Below are positions 9,924 to 18,469 of a stretch of DNA of 64,000 nt, in pieces. The DNA comes from Pseudomonas shahriarae (GTDB lineage: Bacteria > Pseudomonadota > Gammaproteobacteria > Pseudomonadales > Pseudomonadaceae), in contig NZ_CP077085.1 in assembly GCF_014268455.2 (NCBI RefSeq), forward strand, positions 1-64,000, in the 5' to 3' direction. A program made the position numbers and the translations under genes. Numbering within the stretch: the stretch's first letter is position 1; every line of letters begins with the position of its first letter. Under the pieces are notes generated by a model. The model was not told the DNA's origin and ran no database searches. It was given only the letters and a program-made list of their open reading frames with translations.

Positions 9924-10038
9924 CGAAACCCATACCGAACGGCGAATAGGCGTGGATTTTGCCCTAAAAGCCCCGAGTGAGACAGCTTCACCCGACCGCT
10001 GTATCCTGCGTCAAATTTTCCAAACACGGATGCTCCCC

Positions 10039-11331
10039 ATGACCGCCAGCGCCCGGCACACCGCTTCCTACTACGCCGCCAGCAGCCTGGCGCAACCCGA
10101 TTACCCGGCACTGGCGGGCGAAGTGGTCGCCGATGTGTGCGTGGTCGGCGGCGGGTTTTCCGGGCTGAACACCGCGCTGGAGCTGGCAGAACGGGGCTTT
10201 AGCGTGGTGCTGCTGGAGGCACGCAAGATCGCCTGGGGCGCCAGCGGGCGCAACGGTGGGCAGTTGATTCGCGGCGTCGGCCATGGCCTCGATCAGTTTG
10301 CCAATGTGGTCGGCAGCGAAGGCGTGCGGCAGATGAAGCTGATGGGCCTGGAAGCCGTGGAAATCGTGCGCCAGCGGGTCGAGCGCTTCCAGATTGATTG
10401 CGACCTGACCTGGGGCTACTGCGACCTGGCCAACAAGCCCCGCGACTTGCAGGGCCTGGCCGCCGACGCCGAAGAGCTGCACGACCTGGGCTATCGACAT
10501 GAACTGCGCCTGCTGCAAGCCGGGGAAATGCGCAGCGTGATCGGCTCCGACCGTTACGTGGGCGGCATGATCGACATGGGCTCCGGCCACCTGCACCCGC
10601 TGAACCTGGCCCTTGGCGAAGCGGGCGCCGCGCAGCAACTGGGCGTGAGGCTGTTCGAGCAGTCCGAAGCCCTGCGCATCGACTACGGCCCTGAAGTCAA
10701 AGTCCACACCGCCCACGGCAGTGTGCGCGCCAAGACTCTGGTGCTGGGCTGCAATGCCTACCTCAATGGCCTCAACCCTCACCTGAGCGGCAAGGTGCTG
10801 CCCGCCGGCAGCTACATCATTGCCACCGAACCCTTGAGCCCAACCCAGGCCGCCGAGTTACTGCCGCAAAACATGGCGGTGTGTGATCAGCGGGTCACGG
10901 TGGACTACTTCCGTTTATCGGCCGACCGGCGCCTGCTGTTTGGCGGTGCTTGCCACTATTCCGGACGCGATCCCCAGGACATTGGCGCCTATATGCGGCC
11001 GAAGATGCTCAAGGTCTTCCCGCAATTGGCCGAAGCGAAGATCGACTATCAATGGGGCGGCATGATCGGCATCGGCGCCAACCGCCTGCCGCAGATTGGC
11101 CGGCTGGCCGACCAGCCCAATGTGTACTTTGCCCAGGCCTACGCCGGCCATGGCCTGAACGCCACCCACCTGGCCGGCAAACTGTTGGCAGAAGCCATCA
11201 GCGGCCAGCAGAGTGGGCGCTTCGATCTGTTTGCCCAGGTGCCACACATCACCTTCCCTGGCGGCAAGCACTTGCGCTCACCGCTACTGGCCCTGGGCAT
11301 GCTCTGGCACCGCCTGAAAGAACTGCTCTGA
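10039..11331 (+). CDS. pauB4: FAD-dependent oxidoreductase, PauB/PuuB-like
   Basis: About 430 residues of the DAO/GlpD-type flavoprotein family that includes gamma-glutamylputrescine oxidase (PuuB/PauB). The FAD-binding motif is DVCVVGGGFSGLNTALELAERGFSVVLLEA, about residues 32-61. KIAWGASGRNGGQLIRG and the C-terminal AQAYAGHGLNATHLAGKLLAEAISG are typical of this group. Two ATGs nine bases apart could start it; ACGGA eight bases before 10039 favours the second. The open frame extends far upstream, but that part is non-coding by composition and overlaps the opposite gene. The position matches PA5309 (PauB4 as I recall), consistent with pauR at 5.4 kb and pauC at 16.1 kb in the same pathway. 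Confidence 0.82.
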   Translation: MTASARHTASYYAASSLAQPDYPALAGEVVADVCVVGGGFSGLNTALELAERGFSVVLLEARKIAWGASGRNGGQLIRGVGHGLDQFANVVGSEGVRQMKLMGLEAVEIVRQRVERFQIDCDLTWGYCDLANKPRDLQGLAADAEELHDLGYRHELRLLQAGEMRSVIGSDRYVGGMIDMGSGHLHPLNLALGEAGAAQQLGVRLFEQSEALRIDYGPEVKVHTAHGSVRAKTLVLGCNAYLNGLNPHLSGKVLPAGSYIIATEPLSPTQAAELLPQNMAVCDQRVTVDYFRLSADRRLLFGGACHYSGRDPQDIGAYMRPKMLKVFPQLAEAKIDYQWGGMIGIGANRLPQIGRLADQPNVYFAQAYAGHGLNATHLAGKLLAEAISGQQSGRFDLFAQVPHITFPGGKHLRSPLLALGMLWHRLKELL

Positions 11332-11332
11332 C

Positions 11333-11566
11333 TCAACTGCGCCAGAACGGCTTCAAGCCTTCCCGGCGCGCTTGTTCAGTACTCAAGCCGATATCGCGCA
11401 GTTGCTCCGTGGTCAGGTCCAGCAAGGCCTGGCGCGTGTGGCGACGGCGCCAGAACAGTTCCCAACGGCTCGGATTACCCGGCGCCAGCCCGGTCAGCCC
11501 GCGCTCCTGCCCTGCTTCCAGTTCCTGACTGTGTAGTGCCAGCCGCACATCGCTCAAGCCATTCAT
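11333..11566 (-). CDS. DUF1127 domain small protein
   Basis: A 77-residue basic protein whose last 40 residues form the DUF1127 (YjiS-like) module: WRRRHTRQALLDLTTEQLRDIGLSTEQARREG. Some small proteins of this family have been implicated in RNA binding and phosphate or carbon metabolism; no function can be assigned here. The start at 11566 has a GGGGCAGGA stretch just upstream and gives MNGLSDVRL. It ends two bases from the convergent pauB-like gene and diverges from the MocR regulator. DUF1127 genes are often beside PLP-dependent MocR regulators, so this may be its target. Confidence 0.8.
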   Translation of the reverse strand: MNGLSDVRLALHSQELEAGQERGLTGLAPGNPSRWELFWRRRHTRQALLDLTTEQLRDIGLSTEQARREGLKPFWRS

Positions 11567-11629
11567 TGTCCTGCCCCTCATTTGCCTGTTGCCATGAGTG
11601 ACTAGAATGGACGGCACGGCAAAACCATT

Positions 11630-11708
11630 ACAGATTCAACCAACTTTTATTAAATCCATACAGATACTCCCAACCACGGGCTGAATCCTGTATTTTCCTT
11701 GCATCTGT
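11630..11708. promoter_or_regulatory. repeated ACAGAT sites, candidate MocR operator
   Basis: The divergent region between the DUF1127 gene and the MocR regulator contains ACAGAT at 11630 and 11660, exactly 30 bases apart and both preceded by CCAT(T). The inverse ATCTGT is at 11703. Direct plus inverted half-sites at helical spacing suit MocR-type dimers, which typically bind such arrays. Seen directly; function inferred. Confidence 0.4.
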
Positions 11709-11732
11709 ACTGGTCCCCTGGGAGTGACCGCA

Positions 11733-13166
11733 ATGACCCTCTACGTCAACCTCGCCGAACTGCTGGGCACCCGTATCGAACAGGGCTTCTATCGCCCCGG
11801 CGATCGCTTACCCTCCGTGCGTGCCTTGAGTGTGGAACACGGGGTCAGCCTGAGCACCGTGCAACAGGCTTACCGAATGCTCGAAGACAACGGCCTGGCG
11901 ACGCCCAAGCCGAAATCCGGCTACTTCGTGCCCGTCGGTCGCGAACTGCCCGCGCTGCCTGCCGTGGGTCGGCCGGCCCAGCGCCCGGTGGAGATTTCCC
12001 AGTGGGACCAGGTGCTGGAACTGATCCGCGCGGTGCCGCGCAAAGATGTCATACAGATGGGCCGTGGCATGCCGGATGTCCTGTCACCGACCCTCAAACC
12101 CCTGCTGCGCAGCCTGGCCCGGGTCAGCCGCCGCCAGGATCTGCCAGGCCTGTACTACGACAATATCTACGGCTGTATGGAGCTGCGTGAACAAATAGCC
12201 CGTCTGTCATTGGATTCCGGCTGTCAACTCGACGCCCAGGACATCGTGATCACTACCGGCTGCCATGAGGCACTGTCCTCCAGCATCCGTGCCATTTGCG
12301 AGCCCGGCGATATCGTCGCCGTCGACTCGCCAAGCTTCCACGGCGCCATGCAGACCCTCAAGGGCCTGGGCATGAAAGCCCTGGAAATCCCCACCGACCC
12401 GCTCACCGGCATCAGCCTGGAAGCCCTGGAACTGGCCCTGGAGCAATGGCCGATCAAAGTCATCCAGTTGACCCCCAACTGCAACAACCCCCTGGGCTAC
12501 ATCATGCCCGAGGCACGCAAACGGGCGCTGCTGACCCTGGCCCAGCGCTTTGACGTGGCGATTATCGAAGACGATGTGTATGGCGAGCTGGCCTACAGCT
12601 ACCCGCGACCACGCACCATCAAATCCTTCGACGAAGATGGCCGCGTCCTACTCTGCAGTTCCTTCTCCAAAACCCTGGCCCCCGGCCTGCGGATCGGCTG
12701 GGTAGCGCCGGGCCGTTACCTGGAGCGGGTGCTGCACATGAAATACATCAGCACCGGCTCCACCGCCACCCAGCCGCAGATCGCCATTGCCGAGTTCCTC
12801 AAGAACGGGCACTTCGAGCCGCATTTGCGGCGGATGCGCAGCCAATACCAGCGCAATCGCGACCTGATGCTCGATTGGGTCAGCCGCTATTTCCCGGCCG
12901 GCACCCGCGCCAGCCGGCCACAGGGCAGCTTTATGCTGTGGGTGGAGTTGCCCGAAGGTTTCGACACCCTCAAGCTCAACCGGGCCCTGGTCGAGCAAGG
13001 CGTACAGATTGCCGTGGGCAGCATCTTCTCGGCCTCGGGCAAATACCGTAACTGCCTGCGGATGAACTACGCTGCCAAGCCAACCCCCCCGATTGAAGAG
13101 GCGGTGCGCAAGGTCGGGGCAACGGCGATCAAAATGCTCGCCGAAGCCGAACAGCGGGTGGACTGA
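11733..13166 (+). CDS. MocR-type PLP-dependent GntR-family transcriptional regulator
   Basis: About 477 residues: a GntR winged helix at the N-terminus (LGTRIEQGFYRPGDRLPSVRALSVEHGVSLSTVQQAYRMLEDNGLATPKPKSGYFV, about 10-70) fused to a fold-type I aminotransferase domain. The PLP lysine is in SSFSKTLAPGLRIGWVAPG, and TPNCNNPLGYIM and EDDVYGEL are the other cofactor-region motifs. The family senses PLP-linked amines or amino acids and controls transport or metabolism genes. GGGAG eight bases before 11733 selects that ATG over a GTG nine bases earlier. It diverges from the DUF1127 gene, its likely target. It is not PdxR by context; ligand unknown. Confidence 0.88.
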   Translation: MTLYVNLAELLGTRIEQGFYRPGDRLPSVRALSVEHGVSLSTVQQAYRMLEDNGLATPKPKSGYFVPVGRELPALPAVGRPAQRPVEISQWDQVLELIRAVPRKDVIQMGRGMPDVLSPTLKPLLRSLARVSRRQDLPGLYYDNIYGCMELREQIARLSLDSGCQLDAQDIVITTGCHEALSSSIRAICEPGDIVAVDSPSFHGAMQTLKGLGMKALEIPTDPLTGISLEALELALEQWPIKVIQLTPNCNNPLGYIMPEARKRALLTLAQRFDVAIIEDDVYGELAYSYPRPRTIKSFDEDGRVLLCSSFSKTLAPGLRIGWVAPGRYLERVLHMKYISTGSTATQPQIAIAEFLKNGHFEPHLRRMRSQYQRNRDLMLDWVSRYFPAGTRASRPQGSFMLWVELPEGFDTLKLNRALVEQGVQIAVGSIFSASGKYRNCLRMNYAAKPTPPIEEAVRKVGATAIKMLAEAEQRVD

Positions 13167-13228
13167 CCTTTTGCCAGCAATCACCGTCATATGCCCACCA
13201 ACGCCCTGATTCGGAACCTGTCGCCTTG

Positions 13229-14794
13229 ATGAGCCAACGGCTGTTAGCGTTTTTTTTGCTGGGGTTCCTGGGCCTGGGCGGTTGCGCCACCCTGGATGTG
13301 CCCAGGGTGGCCAGCGAGGCGCTGCCGGCGACGCAGTCCGCCTTTGGTCGCTCGATCCAGGCCCAGGCCGCGCCCTACCAGGGCCGCTCCGGGTTCCGCC
13401 TGCTGCCCAACAGCAGCGAAGCGTTCATGGCTCGCGCCGAATTGATCCGCAATGCCCAGACCAGCCTCGACTTGCAGTACTACATCGTCCATGACGGCAT
13501 CAGCACGCGCATGCTGGTGGCCGAGTTACTCACGGCGGCCGACCGTGGCGTGCGGGTGCGCATCCTCCTAGATGACACCACCAGCGACGGCCTGGACCAG
13601 ATCATCGCCACCCTGGCCGCGCACCCGCAGATCCAGATTCGCCTGTTCAACCCCTTGCACCTGGGGCGCAGCACCGGCGTGACACGGGCCATGGGCCGGC
13701 TGTTCAACCTGTCGCTGCAGCACCGGCGCATGCACAACAAGCTGTGGCTGGCGGACAACAGCGTGGCGATTGTCGGCGGGCGCAACCTGGGGGATGAGTA
13801 TTTCGATGCCGAGCCCAACCTGAACTTCACCGATATCGACATGCTCAGCATCGGGCCCGTGGCCGAGCAACTGGGCCACAGCTTTGACCAGTACTGGAAC
13901 AGTGCGCTGAGCAAACCCATTGCCGACTTCATCTCCAGCGCCCCGTCCTCCCGCGACCTGGCCACGGCGCGGGGGCTTCTGGAGAACTCCCTGGCCGAGT
14001 CGCGCCAGCAAAACCATGCCCTGTACAACCGCCTGCGCACCTACCAGACCCAGCCCCGCATGGACATCTGGCGCCGGGAGCTGATCTGGGCATGGAACCA
14101 GGCGCTGTGGGATGCGCCGAGCAAGGTGCTGGCCAAGGCCGATCCTGACCCGCAACTGTTGCTCACCACCCAACTGGGGCCGGAGCTGGAAGGCGTGCAC
14201 AGTGAACTGATGATGATTTCGGCCTACTTCGTCCCCGGTCAGCCGGGCCTGGTGTACCTGACCGGCCGCGCGGACGCCGGTGTCGACGTGCGTCTGCTGA
14301 CCAACGCTCTGGAGGCCACCGACGTACCGGCAGTGCATGGCGGCTATGCGCCCTATCGCAAGGCACTGTTGGAGCACGGGGTGAAACTGTACGAACTGCG
14401 CCGCCAACCGGGCGACGGCGGCGGCAGTGGCCCGCACCTGCTGGGCAGCCGCGCGCTGCATGGCTCGGACTCCAGCCTGCACAGCAAGGCGATGATCTTT
14501 GATCGGCAGAAGTCGTTTATCGGCTCATTCAATTTCGACCCGCGTTCGGTGCTGTGGAACACCGAGGTTGGCGTGCTGGTGGACAGCCCCGAGCTGGCCG
14601 AGCATGTACGCAACCTGGCCCTGCAAGGGATGGCGCCGGCCTTGAGTTATGAGGCGAAGCTGCAGGATGGCCAGGTGGTATGGGTGACAGAAGACAACGG
14701 CCAGTTGCACACCCTGACCCGCGAGCCGGGCAGTTGGTGGCGCCGCTTCAATGCCTGGTTTGCCACCACTGTGGGCCTGGAGCGCATGCTCTAA
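13229..14794 (+). CDS. phospholipase D-like lipoprotein, cardiolipin synthase C (YmdC) type
   Basis: 521 residues with a lipoprotein signal ending in LGLGGC (lipid-bearing C19), then two PLD catalytic motifs: HRRMHNKLWLADNSVAIVGGRNLGDEYFD and LHSKAMIFDRQKSFIGSFNFDPRS. Both HxK-x4-D cores are intact. This domain layout matches the ClsC/YmdC group, which makes cardiolipin from phosphatidylglycerol and phosphatidylethanolamine, although a YmdB partner is not adjacent. Start is at the ATG just after a TTG; the ribosome-binding site is weak. It begins 62 bases after the MocR gene and could be read from the same promoter. Confidence 0.84.
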   Translation: MSQRLLAFFLLGFLGLGGCATLDVPRVASEALPATQSAFGRSIQAQAAPYQGRSGFRLLPNSSEAFMARAELIRNAQTSLDLQYYIVHDGISTRMLVAELLTAADRGVRVRILLDDTTSDGLDQIIATLAAHPQIQIRLFNPLHLGRSTGVTRAMGRLFNLSLQHRRMHNKLWLADNSVAIVGGRNLGDEYFDAEPNLNFTDIDMLSIGPVAEQLGHSFDQYWNSALSKPIADFISSAPSSRDLATARGLLENSLAESRQQNHALYNRLRTYQTQPRMDIWRRELIWAWNQALWDAPSKVLAKADPDPQLLLTTQLGPELEGVHSELMMISAYFVPGQPGLVYLTGRADAGVDVRLLTNALEATDVPAVHGGYAPYRKALLEHGVKLYELRRQPGDGGGSGPHLLGSRALHGSDSSLHSKAMIFDRQKSFIGSFNFDPRSVLWNTEVGVLVDSPELAEHVRNLALQGMAPALSYEAKLQDGQVVWVTEDNGQLHTLTREPGSWWRRFNAWFATTVGLERML

Positions 14795-14829
14795 GCACCA
14801 CCAAAATCCAATCTGGGAGCACTTCCAGG

Positions 14830-15972
14830 TCAGGCCGGCTGCTCGGCGCCAAACGCCCCTTGGCGCAACAACAGAATCACCAGCCCCAAGGCCCCCGCCG
14901 CCATTAACAATGGCAACGCATGCCCGCTGATCCACTGGCTGCCCGCGCCCGCCACCAGTGGGCCGATCAGGCAACCAATCCCCCACAACTGCGCAATATG
15001 GGCATTGGCCCGCACCAACGCATCGTCACGGTAGCGCTCGCCGATCAGGATCAACGACAAGGTGAACAAGCCCCCGGCGCTGGCACCGAACAGCACCCAG
15101 ATCGGCCAGATCAGCCAGGTATCGAGCAGCGGCGCAATGGCCAGGCTCGACAGCAGCAACAACACCGCGCACCCCAGAAACAGGGTACGCCTGGGCAGGT
15201 AATCAGCCAGCGCGCCAATCGGCAATTGCAGCAAGGCATCGCCGACCACCACGGTGCTGACCATCGCCAGCGCCACCTCAGCGGTAAAACCCTGCTGCAG
15301 GCAATACACCGGCAGCAGCGTCAGAATCATCGCCTCGAACGCGGCAAACAACGCCACCGCCCAGGCAATCGCCGGCAGGCCCCGGCAAAAACCCCACAAG
15401 TCGCCAAAGGTCACGCTGAAGGCCTCCGCCGTCGGCGCCCCGCTGCGCCCCAACAGCAGGAACGGCGCAATGATCAGCAGGCCGACGCCGACCCAGAAGC
15501 CATAGTCATGATCGGTCCCCAGTACGCCGAGCAACAACGGCCCCGACAGCTGGCTCAAGGCGTAGGTACAGCCATACAGCGCCACCAGCCGGCCACGCCA
15601 CTGCTCCACCACCAGTTGATTGATCCAGCTTTCGCCGAGGATAAACACGATGGTCAGGATCACCCCGATCATCAACCGCAGCACCAGCCACACCGGATAG
15701 CTGGGCAGTACCGCCAGCAAACCGATGGAAATCGCCCCAGCCCACAGGCACAGACGCATCAGGTTCGCCGTGCCCAACCAGGAAGCCAGGCGGCTGGAGA
15801 CCTTGGCGCCCAACAGCACACCGAACGCCGGCATCGCCGCCATGATGCCGATGGCAAAGTTGCCATAGCCCCAGCTTTCCAGGCGCAGGGACACCAGCGG
15901 CATGCTCACGCCCAGGGCGAGGCCGACGCTGAGTACCGAGGCCAGGACGGCGAAGTAAGTCGCCCAACGCAT
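14830..15972 (-). CDS. MFS transporter, YcaD-like
   Basis: About 380 residues, almost entirely hydrophobic helices, with a major-facilitator pattern of about 12 segments. The first loop carries a motif-A-like GVLLGAKVSSRLASWLG. Sequence and length resemble the YcaD-like subfamily, whose substrates are poorly known. AGGAGCG seven bases before 15972 sets the start (MRWATYFAVLASVL); the longer frame upstream is REPIN sequence and is rejected. It shares the leftward strand with pauC but is separated from it by a REPIN. The syntenic PA5311 is also an MFS gene next to the aldehyde dehydrogenase, so an amine or acid substrate is possible. Confidence 0.83.
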   Translation of the reverse strand: MRWATYFAVLASVLSVGLALGVSMPLVSLRLESWGYGNFAIGIMAAMPAFGVLLGAKVSSRLASWLGTANLMRLCLWAGAISIGLLAVLPSYPVWLVLRLMIGVILTIVFILGESWINQLVVEQWRGRLVALYGCTYALSQLSGPLLLGVLGTDHDYGFWVGVGLLIIAPFLLLGRSGAPTAEAFSVTFGDLWGFCRGLPAIAWAVALFAAFEAMILTLLPVYCLQQGFTAEVALAMVSTVVVGDALLQLPIGALADYLPRRTLFLGCAVLLLLSSLAIAPLLDTWLIWPIWVLFGASAGGLFTLSLILIGERYRDDALVRANAHIAQLWGIGCLIGPLVAGAGSQWISGHALPLLMAAGALGLVILLLRQGAFGAEQPA

Positions 15973-16013
15973 TGCCACGCTCCTGTGGGTTATTTCCAGA
16001 TCACGCAAAATAC

Positions 16014-16103
16014 TGTGGGAGCGGGCTTGCCCGCGATGAGGGAGTACCAGCCAACTCATGAGTGACTGATATACCGCTATCGCGGGCAAGCCCGCTCCCA
16101 CAT
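16014..16103. repeat. REPIN (inverted pair of REP units)
   Basis: TGTGGGAGCGGGCTTGCCCG and its perfect inverse are 50-60 bases apart. The spacer CAGCCAACTC...AGTGACTGA closely matches the spacer of the element at 2.7 kb. It lies between pauC and the MFS gene, both leftward, and may partly insulate them. Confidence 0.9.
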
Positions 16104-16138
16104 GTGGATCTACTGCAGCTGGGGCCCGGAGTCCGGGT

Positions 16139-17632
16139 TTACAGCTTGATCCAGGTCGCCTTCAGCTCGGTGTACTTGTCGAACGCGTGCAGCGACTTGT
16201 CGCGACCGTTGCCCGACTGCTTGAACCCGCCAAATGGCGCAGTCATGTCGCCGCCATCGTACTGGTTGACCCACACGCTACCGGCGCGCAGGGCCTTGGC
16301 GGTCAGGTGCGCCTTGGAGATATCCGAAGTCCAGACCGCAGCGGCCAGGCCATAAGGCGTGTCGTTGGCAATCGCCACGGCTTCTTCCGCGCTGTCGAAC
16401 GTCAGCACCGACAGCACAGGGCCAAAGATCTCTTCCTGGGCAATCTTCATGGCGTTGGTCACACCGTCGAAAATCGTCGGTTCGACGTAGGTACCGCCAG
16501 TTTCCTGCAGGGTGCGCTTGCCACCGGCCACCAGCTTGGCGCCATCGGCGTGCCCGGCTTCGATGTACGACAGCACGGTGTTCATCTGCTGGGTATCCAC
16601 CAGCGCGCCGACGTTGGTAGCCGGGTCCAGCGGGTTGCCCGGCTTCCAGCCCTTGAGGGCCTCGATCACCATTGGCAGGAATTTGTCCTTGATCGAACGC
16701 TCCACCAGCAGGCGCGAGCCGGCAGTGCAGACTTCGCCCTGGTTGAAAGCAATGGCGCCAGCCGCGGATTCGGCAGCGGCTTGCAGGTCCGGGGCATCGG
16801 CAAACACGATGTTCGGGCTCTTGCCGCCAGCTTCCAGCCAGACGCGTTTCATGTTCGATTCGCCGGAGTAGATCATCAGTTGCTTGGCGATCTTGGTCGA
16901 ACCGGTGAACACCAGGGTATCGACGTCCATATGCAGCGCCAGGGCCTTGCCGACAGTGTGGCCATAACCCGGCAGCACGTTGAGCACACCCTTGGGGATA
17001 CCCGCTTCAACGGCCAGGGCAGCGATGCGGATGGCGGTCAGCGGCGATTTTTCCGAAGGCTTGAGCACGACCGAGTTGCCGGTGGACAGCGCCGGCCCCA
17101 GCTTCCAGCAGGCCATCATCAGCGGGAAGTTCCACGGCACGATGGCCGCCACTACGCCGACGGGCTCGCGGGTCACCAGGCCCAGTTGGTCATGGGGGGT
17201 GGCGGCGACTTCGTCGTAAATCTTGTCGATGGCCTCGCCACTCCAGCTCAGGGCTTGCGCCGCGCCAGGGATGTCGATGCCCAGGGAATCGCCGATGGGC
17301 TTGCCCATGTCCAGGGTTTCGAGCAGGGCCAGCTCTTCGGCGTTGGCCTTGAGCAGCGCGGCGAAACGGATCATGGTGGCTTTGCGCTTGGCCGGGGCCA
17401 GGCGAGACCATGCACCGGAGTTGAAAGTGGCGCGGGCGTTTTCCACGGCGCGCTGGGCGTCGGCGACGTCACAACTGGCAACCGTGGTCAGCAGGCGGCC
17501 ATCGACTGGGCTGAGGCATTCGAACGTGTCGCCGGAAACTGCGGCGGTGTACTCGCCATTGATATAGGCGCGGCCTTCGATCTTCAGATCCTTGGCGCGT
17601 TGTTCCCAGTCGGCACGGGTCAGGGTGGTCAT
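16139..17632 (-). CDS. pauC: NAD(P)-dependent aldehyde dehydrogenase, polyamine/gamma-aminobutyraldehyde pathway
   Basis: 497 residues of the ALDH superfamily. The catalytic Glu is in LEAGGKSPN and the catalytic Cys in FNQGEVCTAGSRL; IVPWNFPLMM and the TGST coenzyme loop are also present. By similarity to PuuC and synteny with PA5312 (PauC/KauB) it oxidises gamma-glutamyl-aminobutyraldehyde, 4-aminobutyraldehyde or related aldehydes made in putrescine, cadaverine or agmatine breakdown. GAGGAGGA lies eight bases before the ATG. An A-rich AATAAGAG just before the ribosome-binding site resembles the Hfq/Crc target pattern. The aminotransferase gene gabT2 that follows in P. aeruginosa is absent here. 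Confidence 0.9.
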   Translation of the reverse strand: MTTLTRADWEQRAKDLKIEGRAYINGEYTAAVSGDTFECLSPVDGRLLTTVASCDVADAQRAVENARATFNSGAWSRLAPAKRKATMIRFAALLKANAEELALLETLDMGKPIGDSLGIDIPGAAQALSWSGEAIDKIYDEVAATPHDQLGLVTREPVGVVAAIVPWNFPLMMACWKLGPALSTGNSVVLKPSEKSPLTAIRIAALAVEAGIPKGVLNVLPGYGHTVGKALALHMDVDTLVFTGSTKIAKQLMIYSGESNMKRVWLEAGGKSPNIVFADAPDLQAAAESAAGAIAFNQGEVCTAGSRLLVERSIKDKFLPMVIEALKGWKPGNPLDPATNVGALVDTQQMNTVLSYIEAGHADGAKLVAGGKRTLQETGGTYVEPTIFDGVTNAMKIAQEEIFGPVLSVLTFDSAEEAVAIANDTPYGLAAAVWTSDISKAHLTAKALRAGSVWVNQYDGGDMTAPFGGFKQSGNGRDKSLHAFDKYTELKATWIKL

Positions 17633-17797
17633 GCGAGTGTCCTCCTCTTATTAAATATAAGGGCCCGGCGTTATAACCGCTCCCTTCCAAATGCTTGCCC
17701 GGCCAGCCAGCTATTCGGTCCGAGGCACCCGCCACCCTAAACCAGCCGCAAGGGATGTTTCAATATATTTGACATAACGGCCGCAAACGCCCTTGCG

Positions 17798-17817
17798 ATG
17801 TTCATTTTAATAAACAT
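17798..17817. promoter_or_regulatory. 20-bp near-perfect palindrome between pauC and the cupin gene
   Basis: ATGTT at the left is matched by AACAT at the right, with eight of ten base pairs complementary through an AT-rich core. It lies 43 bases before the cupin start and about 165 before pauC. A TTGACA hexamer occurs 28 bases upstream. This looks like an operator for a dimeric regulator; which one is unknown. Confidence 0.4.
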
Positions 17818-17859
17818 AGACTTTGGCTCTCCAACCCCAGGCCTAGACGGGATACGTGC

Positions 17860-18222
17860 ATGAACATTCAGGATGTCGTCGATTTCAGCCAGGCGAACAC
17901 CGCCGCCGAACGCTACCGCCCCGCCACAGAAAAAATCCTCAAGGGCGACCCCGAGCAGACGCTCTTCAACCACTACAACAGCCCGTGCGGCCAGATGAAC
18001 GCCGGGGTCTGGGAGGGTGAAGTCGGGCAATGGACGGTGAACTACACCGAGCACGAGTACTGCGAGATCGTGCAGGGGGTTTCGGTGCTACGCGATGCCG
18101 AAGGCAACGCCAAGACCTTGCGCGCCGGTGACCGCTTCGTGATCCCGGCCGGTTTCAGTGGCACCTGGGAAGTGCTGGAGCCGTGCCGCAAGATCTACGT
18201 GGTGTTCGAAGAAAAAGCCTGA
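17860..18222 (+). CDS. cupin-domain protein (DUF861/EutQ-like)
   Basis: A 120-residue single-domain cupin. The beta-barrel motifs are in GEVGQWTVNYTEHEYCEIVQGVSVLRDAEGN and LRAGDRFVIPAGFSGTWEVLEPCRKIYVVFE. The WTVNYTEHEYCEIVQG segment is characteristic of the (S)-ureidoglycine aminohydrolase-like cupin_3/DUF861 group, often found with amine-catabolism genes. It diverges from pauC and corresponds in place to PA5314, so it may act in or near polyamine metabolism. The ATG at 17860 has only a weak purine stretch upstream. Substrate unknown. Confidence 0.82.
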   Translation: MNIQDVVDFSQANTAAERYRPATEKILKGDPEQTLFNHYNSPCGQMNAGVWEGEVGQWTVNYTEHEYCEIVQGVSVLRDAEGNAKTLRAGDRFVIPAGFSGTWEVLEPCRKIYVVFEEKA

Positions 18223-18249
18223 TCGGTCGACCGCGACTTTTCAAAAGGC

Positions 18250-18284
18250 AAAAAAAACCCGCATCGTGAGATGCGGGTTTTTTT
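18250..18284. terminator. bidirectional terminator between cupin gene and rpmG
   Basis: Stem ACCCGCATC / GATGCGGGT with a short loop is flanked by A7 on the left and T7 on the right. It can therefore terminate the rightward cupin gene and the leftward rpmB-rpmG unit. Confidence 0.93.
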
Positions 18285-18302
18285 CACAAGAAAGAAAACC
18301 AA

Positions 18303-18458
18303 TTACTTGATTTTGCCTTCTTTGTAGATCACGTGCTTGCGAACGCGCGGGTCGAACATTTTCTTTTCGAGCTTGTCCGGGGTAGTACGCTTGTTCTTGT
18401 CGGTAGTGTAGAAGTGACCAGTACCGGCGCTAGAGATCATTCGAATCAATTCACGCAT
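18303..18458 (-). CDS. rpmG: 50S ribosomal protein L33
   Basis: A 51-residue ribosomal protein read directly from the sequence: [23 protein letters not shown], then a basic tail ending [11 protein letters not shown]. It has no CXXC zinc ribbon, so it is the C-minus form of L33. AGGAGC lies six bases before the ATG. It follows rpmB by 11 bases in the standard rpmB-rpmG operon and ends 18 bases from the terminator. Confidence 0.97.
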   Translation of the reverse strand: MRELIRMISSAGTGHFYTTDKNKRTTPDKLEKKMFDPRVRKHVIYKEGKIK

Positions 18459-18469
18459 GATTTAGCTCC

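Noticed and set aside
9655..10038. N-terminal extension of the PauB-like frame
   Set aside because: Overlaps the YkgJ gene and has no protein-like features; the FAD domain starts normally after 10039.
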